Below, piece by piece: positions 1 through 11,287 of a stretch of DNA of 51,609 nucleotides (positions within the stretch are counted from its first letter, which is position 1; each line of letters opens with the position of its first letter). The stretch is from JAGPUQ01 sp050179115 (GTDB lineage Bacteria > Pseudomonadota > Gammaproteobacteria > Pseudomonadales > Porticoccaceae): contig JBFXFL010000017.1 of NCBI GenBank assembly GCA_050179115.1, forward strand, positions 1 to 51,609. Direction: 5' to 3'. The notes below the pieces were generated by a model, which ran no database searches, was not told the origin of the DNA, and saw only the letters and a list, made by a program, of their open reading frames with translations. The position numbers and the translations under genes are program-made.

Positions 1-2169
<2,169 letters not shown>

Positions 2170-2250
2170 CGACTTTCTCCCGTAGTTGCCTGTAACCCTG
2201 TGTGTCGGGTTGCCCCGCGATCTTCCTTAACTGCCTGTCGAAAAAGTAGC

Positions 2251-2397
2251 CTGTTGAAAAACTGCTGCGGCAGCCATCTGCTGCTGTTGAGCGGTGCTCG
2301 CTCCCTCGCCTATCTATACCGGATAGGTTTCGGTCGCTGCGCGCCTTGCATCCGGCGCCTTGCGAGCTTCAGCAACCAGCTTTTGAACTTCCGCGTT
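2251..2397. repeat. MITE-like intergenic repeat, copy A
   Basis: This element fills most of the 312-bp gap between the tolC-like gene and the adhesin. Its ends are an imperfect inverted repeat (GTTGAAAAACTGCTGC on the left against GTTCAAAAGCTGGTTGC on the other strand at the right). The centre is palindromic (CCTATC...GGATAGG). It shares the TGAAAAAC-YGC-YGCGG end and a GTGCTCGCTCCC block with copy B at 11139-11287. It contains no ORF of its own. It may act as a terminator-like structure between the two genes. Confidence 0.6.
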
Positions 2398-2481
2398 GCG
2401 CTGGCCCTCCTGGCACATTCCCACCGGCGTCCATGCTGGTGGTCGTTGTTTACCCCTTGCCCATTGCGGGTGTGTCGATCG

Positions 2482-3819
2482 TTAGATTTCCGCACCCACG
2501 GTGGCCATCAGGTCGCCCGCACCGTGGAAAATGCGGTATTCATTGAGGATCAGGTCATGTTTGGCGTTGATCAGATCACGCTTGGCATTGACTGCCTCGT
2601 TCTCTGTATTGAGCAGATCGAGCAAGGTCCGCCGTCCCAGGTCGAACTGGTCAACATAGGCCTTTTTGGTTTCTTCGGCACTGCTGGCATAGTCGATAAG
2701 GATGGGAATTTGCGCCGCCAGGGTTTCGTTGGCGACCCAGGCAAGGCGGATCTCCTGTTCCACTTCACGACGGGCGTTATTCCTGATTTCCTTCGCTTTT
2801 TCGACCAGATACGCAAACTCCTGTTTGCGGGCCTCATCCGCGCCGCCACGGAACAGGTTGTAACGCATGCGCAGCATCACGCGCAGATCATCGACTTTTT
2901 CCTCGGACCCATCGATGTTGTCATTGGCGTCGCGCTCGACCTCCAGGTCAAAGCGCGGGTAGAACGACGATTTGGTTTGTTCGTAGGTGTAGCCGGTAGC
3001 TTCGAGATCGGTTTCCGCCACCTTGAGGATCGGGTGGTTATCGAAGGCTCTGGCAACCGCCGCTTCGATGTTGGCCGGCAGATGATTGTGGTACGAGCCG
3101 GGGAATTCCAGTTCGCCATCACCCGGAAATGTACCTACCACCTGCTGGTAGTTGATGCGTGCGTTGCGCAGGTTGGCGGTCACGTTCTGCAGGTTGGTGC
3201 GAGCTAGTGCAACCCGGCTCGAAATCTGGTTGAAGTCGGCGCGGCTACCCACTCCGGACTGGAACCGCTGGTCCATCTTGTCGTAGACCTGCTGGTGGTA
3301 GGCCAGCGTTTCCTGGGCCAGTTTGAGAATGGCTTCCTGCTTGAGCACCTCGGTAAACGCCCGGGTTACCGACAGGGCGATATCTTCGCCGACGGAAGTC
3401 GCGCGAAATTTGGCACTGCGTTCACGGGCCTGCTGGTTCTTGTGTTCGTAGGGGGTATAAAAGCCGTCGAATACGAGTTGGCGCGCGCTGAGCTGCAGCT
3501 CGCGCCGTTCCAGTTCATTGCGGGTTCTGGACGGATCGGCAAACGAACGATCGGCAGGGTCGCGTTCCTGAAAGCCGTATCCGGCCACCAAATCCAGCGT
3601 GGGGTAATAACCCGCCAGGGCTTCGCGTACCTGGCGATTGCGGGCATCGGTCTCGCGCAACTCGGCGAGCACCAAGGGGTTGCTCTTGACGGTTTCCTTG
3701 ATGACGTTGCGAATATCCACTGCTTCGCCGGGACTGGCAAAAGACATGGCAACGAGCACAGCGGCCCCCATCAGGGGAGCCTGTCGGCGTTTGGCGAACC
3801 GGGTTGATTGTGAGATCAC
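2482..3819 (-). CDS. TolC-family outer membrane channel of the type I secretion system
   Basis: The 445-residue product fits the TolC/LapE/AggA family: an outer membrane beta-barrel with a periplasmic alpha-helical tunnel through which the substrate leaves the cell. The start is GTG at 3819, eight bases after AGGAG. A signal peptide is visible (GAAVLVAMSFASPGEA, about residues 18-33), and the mature part is built from long amphipathic helices in two repeated halves, with the family-typical RQLVFDGFYT and YNLFRGGADEARKQ segments. It sits between the adaptor gene and the adhesin on the same strand. A 226-bp gap with a perfect CRP-type site precedes it, so it probably has its own promoter and may be co-transcribed with the adhesin. 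Confidence 0.9.
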   Translation of the reverse strand: MISQSTRFAKRRQAPLMGAAVLVAMSFASPGEAVDIRNVIKETVKSNPLVLAELRETDARNRQVREALAGYYPTLDLVAGYGFQERDPADRSFADPSRTRNELERRELQLSARQLVFDGFYTPYEHKNQQARERSAKFRATSVGEDIALSVTRAFTEVLKQEAILKLAQETLAYHQQVYDKMDQRFQSGVGSRADFNQISSRVALARTNLQNVTANLRNARINYQQVVGTFPGDGELEFPGSYHNHLPANIEAAVARAFDNHPILKVAETDLEATGYTYEQTKSSFYPRFDLEVERDANDNIDGSEEKVDDLRVMLRMRYNLFRGGADEARKQEFAYLVEKAKEIRNNARREVEQEIRLAWVANETLAAQIPILIDYASSAEETKKAYVDQFDLGRRTLLDLLNTENEAVNAKRDLINAKHDLILNEYRIFHGAGDLMATVGAEI

Positions 3820-3926
3820 TGAACTTTCTCCTTGCGATAATGGTGGTGCTGATGGATCCCGTTTCCGCAGCGATCAGAGTAACGCGTCGACCAAGTTTGT
3901 GACCTGCTTGGCAGATTTGCTCTGAA

Positions 3927-3942
3927 TGTGATTTGTATCACA
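3927..3942. promoter_or_regulatory. Perfect CRP/Vfr-type operator upstream of the tolC-like gene
   Basis: The sequence TGTGATTTGTATCACA has both pentamer half-sites TGTGA-N6-TCACA intact. It lies in the gap between two minus-strand genes and is centred about 115 bp before the GTG start at 3819. A weak minus-strand -10 candidate (TACTCT, 3881-3876) would put the site near -65, close to a class I activator position. The site is seen directly; activation is inferred. Confidence 0.75.
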
Positions 3943-4045
3943 GCGCGGATGGGGGAACGTTACCGTTTATCCGGGTAATTTGCCACTCGCGCGAAGGGGT
4001 TGCCACTCGATCCGGATTTTCGACCATTGGGTCTGGTGGGCAGAG

Positions 4046-5443
4046 TCAACGCTCACGAAACGCAAGCTCCTTCGTCTTGAGAATGGGTTTGAGCAGGTAA
4101 TCCAGCACGGTTTTTTTCCCGGTCAGAATATCGGCCTGAACCGTCATGCCGGGGATGATGGGCAGCGGGTCCGCGGCACTGCCGAGCACACTGCTCTCGG
4201 TCTTGAGGCGCACCTGGTAGTACCAGATGCTCTTTTCCTTGTCTTCGATGGTATCCGGGCTGATCTGGGTCACATGCGCGATCAGTCCGCCGTGTATCGA
4301 GAAGTCGTAGGCGGTGAACTTCACCATCGCCTGCTGGCCCGGGCTGATGAAGGCAATGTCCTTGGGCAGCACCTTGGCATCCACCAGCAATGAATCGTCG
4401 ATAGGCACTATCTCCACGAGGTTCATACCCGGCTGAATCACCCCACCGATGGTGGTGACGAGGATGCGCTTGACGGTCCCCCGCACGGGCGACTTGACCT
4501 CGGTGCGGGCCACGCGATCGGCATAGGCCTCGTTGCCCTCCTGGAGTTGCCCCAGCTCGGAGGTGGCATCGTTGAGCTCCTTGCGTGCCTCGGCAGCGAA
4601 ACTTTGCGCGAACGAATCGATGTTCTTGCGGGCTTCGTCGTATTCGGACTGCAAGCGAGGGATCGCGATGGTGGCTTTACCCAACTCGCCCGTCAGGTCG
4701 TTGAGCTGACGGGAGAGACGCAGCAGTTCGACGTGGGAAACGGCGCCTTTCTCTACCAGCGGCTGGGTGACCGTCATCTCCCGCTGGAGCAGGTCGTGGC
4801 TCTCGGCAAGACTGGCGCGGGTGAGGCGTACGGCCGACAACTCCTGGCGCTTCTGTTCCACCCGTTGCTGCAAGACCGCCATCTTGCTCCCGTATTCGAG
4901 CGCCCGGGACTTGAACAGATCCCGCTCGGTCTGGAGCAACACCGCCTCGATCGGCTCTTTCGCCAGGGCGAGTTCCTCTTCAAACCCGGTGCCGCGGGAT
5001 TCCGCGCGCAGACGGATGACTTTAGCCTGTAGTTGCGCCACTTTCAGCGATCGCTCGCGAAACGAAGACGCCACCAGCGTGTCGTCGATTTGCAGCAGCG
5101 GCTGATCCTTTTCCACCAAGTCGCCTTCGGACACAAAGCGCTGGGCCAGAATACCGCCCTCGAGGTTCTGCACGATCTGAACTTCGCTGGACGGAACAAT
5201 GCGTCCCTCACCCCGCGTGAATTCGTCGACCTTGGCAAAGTAGGCCCACACCAGCAACACCACAACCACGGCACAGAGGCTCCACAGCAGCCGGCGATGC
5301 AGTCCCGGGGCCTGCAACAGAATGGCCTCGGAGGCATAGGACATGTACTTGAGATCGGTTGCCGGCGCGATCGCCAGGTTGCGGCGCAAGCGCGCCAGTG
5401 CGTTCCGCGCTTGCGGTGTGCCTTTCGGTTCCCGGTTGGTCAT
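4046..5443 (-). CDS. HlyD/LapC-family type I secretion membrane fusion protein
   Basis: The 465-residue protein is a periplasmic adaptor linking the inner membrane exporter to the TolC-like channel. The cytoplasmic N-terminus (about 1-52) is followed by one membrane span (LLWSLCAVVVVLLVWAYF, about 53-70), a biotinyl-lipoyl-like half domain with IVQNLEGGILAQRFVSEGD, a long coiled-coil hairpin (about 135-300) and the second lipoyl half plus C-terminal beta domain (VRGTVKRILVTTIGGVIQPG), all in the usual HlyD order. The ATG at 5443 is preceded by GGGAGAGA. The gene starts 16 bp after the exporter gene ends, so the two form an operon. Confidence 0.93.
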   Translation of the reverse strand: MTNREPKGTPQARNALARLRRNLAIAPATDLKYMSYASEAILLQAPGLHRRLLWSLCAVVVVLLVWAYFAKVDEFTRGEGRIVPSSEVQIVQNLEGGILAQRFVSEGDLVEKDQPLLQIDDTLVASSFRERSLKVAQLQAKVIRLRAESRGTGFEEELALAKEPIEAVLLQTERDLFKSRALEYGSKMAVLQQRVEQKRQELSAVRLTRASLAESHDLLQREMTVTQPLVEKGAVSHVELLRLSRQLNDLTGELGKATIAIPRLQSEYDEARKNIDSFAQSFAAEARKELNDATSELGQLQEGNEAYADRVARTEVKSPVRGTVKRILVTTIGGVIQPGMNLVEIVPIDDSLLVDAKVLPKDIAFISPGQQAMVKFTAYDFSIHGGLIAHVTQISPDTIEDKEKSIWYYQVRLKTESSVLGSAADPLPIIPGMTVQADILTGKKTVLDYLLKPILKTKELAFRER

Positions 5444-5459
5444 GGCGTCTCTCCCGTCC

Positions 5460-7661
5460 TCAGGCCGAACCGCGGATATTGCCCGCTCTCAGGGCTTCGA
5501 GAATCTGCGCCTTGGGTCCGTCGGCCACCAGGCGGCCCTGATCCAGCACCAGTACGCGGTCCACCAGGTCCAGCATGCTCATCTTGTGGGTAGTAAGGAG
5601 CAGGGTTTTGTCCTTCGCAAAGCCTGCCAGCAGGTGCTTGATGCGCGCCTCGCTGCCCTGATCCATGGCCGAGGTCGGCTCGTCGAGCACCAGGATGGGA
5701 GGATCGCGCAGAAACATGCGGGCGAGTCCGAGCGCCTGGCGCTGACCACCCGACAAGGTTTCGCCGCGTTCGCCCACGATCATGGAGAGCCCTTCGGGAT
5801 GCGCGTTGATATGGCCCAGGATGCCGGCCTTGTCGGCAGCGGCGACGATTTCGGCATCGCCGATGCCGGTGAGGCCCAGGGATATGTTCTCCCGCATGGA
5901 ACCATAGAACAGGGTCACATCCTGGGATACATAGCCGATCGCACGCCGCAAGCTGGATGGGTCCAGCTGCTTGACATCGAAGCCGTCGTAGAGGATCGAG
6001 CCGCGTTCGGGATCGTAGAGGCCCAGGGCGAGTCGGGCGAGTGTGGATTTCCCCGACCCGACCCGACCGATGATGCCGATTTTTTCACCGGCGGCGACGC
6101 GAACGGACAGCCCGGTCAGGGATGGTCTGGGTTGACCGGGGTAGGCAAACTCAACGTTCAGGAACTGGAGTGCGCCGGTGAATTCGTGCTCCTGCAAGAA
6201 TTCCGCCCCCGCTGGGCGCTCGACCGGCAGTTCCATGATTTCGTCGAGGGATTTCAGTGCCGCTTCGGCATGATCATAGGTGGTGAGCAGGGACGCGAGC
6301 TGGCCGAGGGGCGCGAGTGCGCGTGAACTCAGAATGCTGCACGCGATCAGGCCCCCGAGGGTCAGTTTCTGGTCGGCGATCAGATACACGCCGCCCACCA
6401 CAATCGCCACCATCGCCAGTTGCTGGAGAAAATTCACGGTCATCAGCGTGGAGTTCGATACCATCCGCGACGACAGTCCCCACTGCGATACATAACCGAC
6501 GGCCTGTTCCCATATGCGCTGCGCGCGGCTTTCGGCGGTAAGCGTCTTGATGGTTTCGATGCCCACCATGCTTTCGACCAGGTTGGCGCTCTTTTTGGCC
6601 GCGCCGCGCATCACGTTTTCGATCATGGGTCGCAGCCGCCGTTGCGCGGAGTAACCCAGCAGCAATGCAACCGGAATCATTGACAACGGCACCAGCACCA
6701 GCCAGCCGCCGATGTAAAAAATCAAGATGAGAAACAGCACCAGAAACGGCAGGTCGATCAACGTCAACATCGTCGACGATGTGATGAAGCTGCGAATGCT
6801 GTCGAACTCGTGCAGCCGATTCACGAAGGAACCTACCGAGATCGGACGCTGCCGCATCTTGATGCCGAGCATGCGCTCGAACAGGCTCGCCGAGAGCATG
6901 ACATCCGTGCGCTTGGCCGCCAGTTCAACCATGTAACCGCGCAGGATCTTCAAGCCGAGATCAAACAGATACACCAGGGTGACGCCGATCGCCAACGCCC
7001 ACAGGGTTTCGACGGCATTGTTGGGGACAACGCGATCGTAGACGTTCATCGCAAAGAGCGGCTGCGCAAGTACAAAAAGATTGATGAACAGGGACGCGAG
7101 CAGGACGTCACGATAGAGGTGCCAGGAAGACTTGAGCACGCCCCAAAACCAGTGTTCGCCCGGACTGTTGTAAATCTTTGGGGTGCGCGCATCGAATTCC
7201 TGCATCGGCCGCAAGTAGAACAGGTGGCCGGCGAAACCGTTCTGTAATTGCTCCAGTGAGCGCTGCTCCCTGTGCCGGGTGCCAGGCGCCATCAGCACCC
7301 CCCAGCCCTGTTCGGCGTCGATATCCACAAGCACCGCCGAACTTTCGTCGTCGTACAACAGCACCGCCGGCAGTACATCGCGGGGAATTTCCGCGATCTC
7401 GCGCTCCACCAGCAGCGCGGCGAGCCCGGCGCGATTGGCCGCGCGAATGAAAAGGTCTCTGGTCAGACGGCCCTCGTCCAGGGGCAGGCCCGCGGTAACG
7501 GCGGTGACGGTGGACAATTTGCCCTCGATCCGCGCTACCAGCAGCAGACTGTCGAGGAGCGGCCCATGCAGGGGGTCGCGGTCGTTTTCCATCGTGACCG
7601 CCTGCGTTTCCACCGGCTGTTGTTGCGCAGGCGGTATCGTCCTTGTCGGTTCGGTGGTCAT
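5460..7661 (-). CDS. LapB-like type I secretion ABC transporter with C39-like domain
   Basis: This is the inner membrane exporter ATPase of the secretion system. From the preferred ATG at 7661 it has 733 residues. The N-terminal ~150 residues form a C39-like domain without a catalytic Cys, as in transporters of RTX proteins and LapA-type adhesins. A six-span ABC membrane domain follows (from YRDVLLASLFINLFVLAQPLF) and then the nucleotide-binding domain with Walker A GRVGSGKST, signature LSGGQRQ, Walker B ILVLDEPTSAMD and switch His in TTHKMS. The frame stays open upstream to 7796, but that extension is Arg-rich and unlike the family. It heads the exporter-adaptor operon; the adhesin at the left edge is the likely cargo. 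Confidence 0.92.
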   Translation of the reverse strand: MTTEPTRTIPPAQQQPVETQAVTMENDRDPLHGPLLDSLLLVARIEGKLSTVTAVTAGLPLDEGRLTRDLFIRAANRAGLAALLVEREIAEIPRDVLPAVLLYDDESSAVLVDIDAEQGWGVLMAPGTRHREQRSLEQLQNGFAGHLFYLRPMQEFDARTPKIYNSPGEHWFWGVLKSSWHLYRDVLLASLFINLFVLAQPLFAMNVYDRVVPNNAVETLWALAIGVTLVYLFDLGLKILRGYMVELAAKRTDVMLSASLFERMLGIKMRQRPISVGSFVNRLHEFDSIRSFITSSTMLTLIDLPFLVLFLILIFYIGGWLVLVPLSMIPVALLLGYSAQRRLRPMIENVMRGAAKKSANLVESMVGIETIKTLTAESRAQRIWEQAVGYVSQWGLSSRMVSNSTLMTVNFLQQLAMVAIVVGGVYLIADQKLTLGGLIACSILSSRALAPLGQLASLLTTYDHAEAALKSLDEIMELPVERPAGAEFLQEHEFTGALQFLNVEFAYPGQPRPSLTGLSVRVAAGEKIGIIGRVGSGKSTLARLALGLYDPERGSILYDGFDVKQLDPSSLRRAIGYVSQDVTLFYGSMRENISLGLTGIGDAEIVAAADKAGILGHINAHPEGLSMIVGERGETLSGGQRQALGLARMFLRDPPILVLDEPTSAMDQGSEARIKHLLAGFAKDKTLLLTTHKMSMLDLVDRVLVLDQGRLVADGPKAQILEALRAGNIRGSA

Positions 7662-8001
7662 GGTCTCGCTCAGGCTCCGGAAACGGTGGTAGAGGTTGCG
7701 GGTAGAGGCTTGCGGATGGCCTTGATTTCTCGGCGGCGAGCCGCGCCGTGATCGCTCCGCGGCGGGCACCCGCAAATCCGCGGCGGGCGCGCGCATGGGC
7801 GCTCCCCGCCGCCAGATTCAGTCGCGGAAGCAGTTTAGCGCGATGTCACGCCCAAGATGAGATTCAGCTCGCAATTATCTGATCGGCGGTTTGTTTGTCG
7901 GATCAAAGGCGCAGACAACGATGCTCCGGGGAGAGTTGCCGCACCGCTGGTGCCAGGGCGGGTCGGACGGGCCTCCTTGCCCGCCGAGCGGCATGAACAT
8001 G
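7662..8001. other. Intergenic region upstream of the secretion operon
   Basis: These 340 bp lie between the exporter start and the aldehyde dehydrogenase stop, both on the minus strand. The promoter of the exporter-adaptor operon should be here, but I see no convincing -35/-10 pair, operator or terminator. The ORFs that cross it on either strand have no recognisable protein features. Confidence 0.4.
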
Positions 8002-9429
8002 TCAGGGGTTGTAGCCCAACAGAGCCTTGGTTTCGAGATATTCCTCAAGACCCCAGACACCGTGTTCGCGCCCGTTGCCGGACATCCGGTAGCCTCCGAA
8101 AGGTGCGCCCTGATCCCAGCGCGCGCCGTTCAACTCCACGTGACCGGAACGAATCCGTCGTCCCACCCGCTTGGCGTGTTCAAGATCACCGGACTGGACA
8201 TAGCTCGACAATCCGTAAGGGTTGTCGTTGGCGATGGCGACCGCCTCGTCTTCGGTGTCGTAGGGAATCAGCGCCAGTACCGGGCCGAAGGCTTCCTCGC
8301 GGGCGGTCAGCATATCGTTGCTGACATCCGTGAATACCGTGGGCTTGACGTAGTAGCCCTTGTCGAGACCATCAGGTCGCTCCGGTCCTCCCACCAGCAG
8401 GCGTGCACCCTCGTCGATACCGCGCTGGATGAATGCGATCACCCGCTCGTACTGGGCGCGGTTGGCGATGGGACCCATGTAGGTGGAGTCCTGCTTCGGG
8501 TCGCCGACCACGATCCCCGCCACCGTCTTGACCACGATTTCCTCGATTTCCTTTTGGTGCTGGCGGGGAATCAGCATCCGGGTGGGTCCATTGCAGGCCT
8601 GCCCACTGTTGAACATGCTGACACGCACACCGGCTTTCACGGCGCGCGCGAAATCCGCATCGGCAAGGATGATATTGGCGGACTTGCCGCCAAGCTCCTG
8701 CCCTACCCGCTTGATGGTGGGCGCGGCCGCGATGGCCACCGCCGCCCCGGCGCGCGTGGAGCCGGTGATCGAAACCATATCCACTTCGGGATGGCCGGCG
8801 AGCGCTTCACCGACCACGGGTCCGGCGCCGACGATCAGATTGAACACCCCGGGGGGCAGCCCCGCCGCAGCGACGATTTCCGCAAGGATGAAGGCATCCA
8901 GGGGTGCCAGCTCGCTGGGCTTCAACACCATGGTGCAGCCCGCCGCCAGTGCGGGCGCGACCTTGCCGGCGATCTGGTTCAGCGGGAAATTCCAGGGCGT
9001 GATCAGGGCGCAGACCCCGATGGCCTCGCGGATCACATGGGTCTTGCCGTGATCCGATTCGAAGGCATAGGTACGGGCGAGCTCGGCCGCTTCCTTGAAG
9101 GTGAACAGGGGGTTGCCGATCTGGGTCGCCTTGACCAGCGCGCAGGGAGCACCCATTTCCGAGGTAATCGCTTCGGCCAGTTCGGCGGTGCGCGCTTCGA
9201 TGCCCGCCGCGATGCGGTCGAGATAGTCCGCCCGCTGCGCGGGCGGTGTCTGGGACCAGCCGTCGAATGCGGCCCGCGCCGCAGCTACTGCGCTGTCCAC
9301 ATCGGCATGGTTGCCCATGGCGACTTTGGCGACCACCGCTTCGGTGGCGGGATTGATGACATCGGTGGTGGCGTTGCCAGCGGGCTGCTGCCATTTCCCG
9401 GCGATATAGAATTTGTCTCTGACCAACAT
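8002..9429 (-). CDS. NAD(P)-dependent aldehyde dehydrogenase
   Basis: The 475-residue protein has the full aldehyde dehydrogenase fold and oxidises an aldehyde to the acid in the cytoplasm. Landmarks are the cofactor motif TPWNFPLNQ (about 144-152), the general base Glu245 in QELGGKSAN, the catalytic Cys279 in NSGQACNGP, and EEAFGPVLALIPYDTEDEA near the C-terminus. The start is the ATG at 9429 with AGGAG nine bases upstream; 62 further open codons upstream look non-coding. It is a single gene, divergent from dusA. The substrate cannot be told from sequence; broad-range aliphatic or aromatic aldehydes are typical of the family. Confidence 0.92.
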   Translation of the reverse strand: MLVRDKFYIAGKWQQPAGNATTDVINPATEAVVAKVAMGNHADVDSAVAAARAAFDGWSQTPPAQRADYLDRIAAGIEARTAELAEAITSEMGAPCALVKATQIGNPLFTFKEAAELARTYAFESDHGKTHVIREAIGVCALITPWNFPLNQIAGKVAPALAAGCTMVLKPSELAPLDAFILAEIVAAAGLPPGVFNLIVGAGPVVGEALAGHPEVDMVSITGSTRAGAAVAIAAAPTIKRVGQELGGKSANIILADADFARAVKAGVRVSMFNSGQACNGPTRMLIPRQHQKEIEEIVVKTVAGIVVGDPKQDSTYMGPIANRAQYERVIAFIQRGIDEGARLLVGGPERPDGLDKGYYVKPTVFTDVSNDMLTAREEAFGPVLALIPYDTEDEAVAIANDNPYGLSSYVQSGDLEHAKRVGRRIRSGHVELNGARWDQGAPFGGYRMSGNGREHGVWGLEEYLETKALLGYNP

Positions 9430-9632
9430 GGCGGCTTGCTCCTGTGCGCGAAAGGCGGTTGTGGATGATGGATCGCGGCGAGCGCCAAAGCGCGCCCAAA
9501 CCGCTCGGGTACTGAAGAAATGGTCCGCATTGTGCCGAGTTTCGCCGGAGTCGATCAAGTTCGATCTCCGTTCGATGTCGGTCCGGCGAGCAGGTAGAAT
9601 ACGAATACACCACAAACCCTTTTATCGCGTTG

Positions 9633-10655
9633 ATGCAGCTACCCGACGCCGTGCGGACCCATCGTTTTTGCGTCGCACCCATGCTCGACCGCACGGACCG
9701 GCATTGCCGCGGCCTGTTTCGGCAGTTGAGCCGCCAGACCCGGCTCTATACCGAGATGCTGACGACCGGCGCCCTCCTCCAGGGCGACACCGACCGTTAC
9801 CTGGGATTCGATCCACAGGAGCATCCGGTTGCGGTGCAGCTCGGCGGCAGCGATCCGCACGAACTCGCTGCGTGTGCACGTTTGGCGCAACAGCGCGGCT
9901 ACGATGAAATCAACCTCAATTGCGGCTGTCCCAGCGACCGCGTCCAGTCGGGGCGTTTCGGCGCCTGCCTGATGCTGGATCCCGGGCTGGTCGCACGTTG
10001 CGTTGCGGCCATGGTGGACGCTGTCGCCATCCCGGTGACGGTAAAGTGCCGCATCGGGGTCGATCACCAGGACGGTTACGATGCGCTTGCCGGTTTCGTG
10101 GCAACGGTCGCTGCCGCGGGCTGCGATACCTTTGTGGTCCACGCCCGCAAGGCCTGGCTGAAAGGTTTGAGTCCCAAGGAAAACCGCGAGATTCCGCCGC
10201 TGGATTACCCGGCGGTCTATCGCCTCAAGGCCGAGTTCCCGCACCTCAAGATCGTTCTCAACGGTGGCATTCGGGATCTCGCGTCGGCCCGCATTCATCT
10301 GGAGCAAGTCGATGGAGTCATGCTCGGGCGCGAGGCCTATGACAATCCGGGCTTGCTGGCCTCCGTGGACAGCCAACTGTTCGGCGTCGCGGCCGAGCAT
10401 CCTGAGCTCGTGATCCAGCGGTTGCGGGCCTATCTGCTCGCCGGGCTCGCCGCTGGTGTGCCGCTGCACCGGATGACGCGACACTTGCTGGGTCTGTATC
10501 AGGGGCGTCCTGGCGCACGTCATTTTCGCCGCCATCTGAGCATCCATACCAATCAGCGCGGGGCAGGCATTGAAGTATGGGATACCGCGCTGGCTGCGCT
10601 CCGGCACGGTAACGATCCGGCAAGTTGTGCTGCGCTGCGGGAGGCAACGACATGA
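9633..10655 (+). CDS. dusA: tRNA-dihydrouridine(20/20a) synthase DusA
   Basis: DusA is an FMN enzyme that reduces U20/U20a in the D-loop of tRNAs with NADPH. The 340-residue product shows VAPMLDRTDRHCR at the FMN site, INLNCGCPSDRVQ with the catalytic Cys99, the VKCRIGVDHQDGYD strand, HARKAWLKGLSPKENR typical of DusA rather than DusB/C, and NGGIRD...DGVMLGREAYDNP closing the barrel. A TTG lies one codon before the ATG; the ribosome site is weak. It overlaps the next gene by 4 bp (ATGA), so the two are translationally coupled. Confidence 0.95.
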   Translation: MQLPDAVRTHRFCVAPMLDRTDRHCRGLFRQLSRQTRLYTEMLTTGALLQGDTDRYLGFDPQEHPVAVQLGGSDPHELAACARLAQQRGYDEINLNCGCPSDRVQSGRFGACLMLDPGLVARCVAAMVDAVAIPVTVKCRIGVDHQDGYDALAGFVATVAAAGCDTFVVHARKAWLKGLSPKENREIPPLDYPAVYRLKAEFPHLKIVLNGGIRDLASARIHLEQVDGVMLGREAYDNPGLLASVDSQLFGVAAEHPELVIQRLRAYLLAGLAAGVPLHRMTRHLLGLYQGRPGARHFRRHLSIHTNQRGAGIEVWDTALAALRHGNDPASCAALREATT

Positions 10656-11113
10656 TCGAGCGTATCCAGGCATTTTTTGCCGGCCGCATTGCCCCGACGA
10701 CGGGAGTGGTCGGCAGCGACGCCATCCGGCTTGCCACGGCGGCGCTCATGGTGGAGGTCATGCTGACCGATGGAACCCTCAGCCCGGCCGAGACGACGCG
10801 GATTCCCGAACTGCTACAGCAGCGTTTTGGTCTCACCCCGCAGGAAGCGGCCGAACTGACCGAACTCGCGCGCCAGGAGGTCGCGGAAGCGACTTCCCTG
10901 TATCAATTCACCGCGCTGGTAAACCAGCACTTCAGCGCTGCTGACAAGTACGCGCTGGTACACGGCCTGTGGCAGATTGCGTACGCGGATGCCACTCTCG
11001 ACAAGTATGAAGAAAGCCTGATCCGCCAAGTAGCCGAGCTAATCCATCTGCCCCACAGCCGCTATATCCAGGCGCGCAATCAGGCGCGAGACCATCCGCC
11101 CCGGTCGGCTTGA
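10652..11113 (+). CDS. TerB-like domain protein
   Basis: The 153-residue, mostly helical protein belongs to the TerB/DUF533-like superfamily: two helix bundles with acidic metal-binding loops, here seen in EVMLTDGTLSPAET and IAYADATLDKYEE. Members are named after tellurite resistance, but the short stand-alone forms have no settled function. The ATG overlaps the dusA stop codon (ATGA), so it is made with DusA. A MITE-like repeat begins 26 bp after its stop. No other ter gene is present, so a resistance role is not supported. Confidence 0.8.
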   Translation: MIERIQAFFAGRIAPTTGVVGSDAIRLATAALMVEVMLTDGTLSPAETTRIPELLQQRFGLTPQEAAELTELARQEVAEATSLYQFTALVNQHFSAADKYALVHGLWQIAYADATLDKYEESLIRQVAELIHLPHSRYIQARNQARDHPPRSA

Positions 11114-11138
11114 AGCGCCCCGCGCGGATTGACGGCCA

Positions 11139-11287
11139 ACAGCTTGCTGAAAAACCGCCGCGGGCACCCGCTGCTACGTCGCATCGTGCTCGCTCCCGCC
11201 CTCGCCCATCTACCTGACCTGTACAGGTCGCCTCGCTCCGAGCGCCCGGTAGCTGGCCCTCTCGCCACGTTATTTCAGCAGTCGGCT
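11139..11287. repeat. MITE-like intergenic repeat, copy B
   Basis: This copy lies between the convergent terB-like and STAS genes. The outer ends are inverted (TTGCTGAAAAA on the left; ACTGCTGAAATAA reading in from the right on the other strand), and the centre has the perfect 14-bp palindrome GACCTGTACAGGTC. It shares its left end and the GTGCTCGCTCCC block with copy A (2251-2397). Its right end supplies part of the STAS gene stop codon (CTA at 11286-11288). No ORF is present. Confidence 0.6.

Noticed and set aside
10652..11113. Tellurite resistance operon
   Set aside because: Only a TerB-like fold is present; no terC, terD or terZ neighbours, and it is coupled to dusA.
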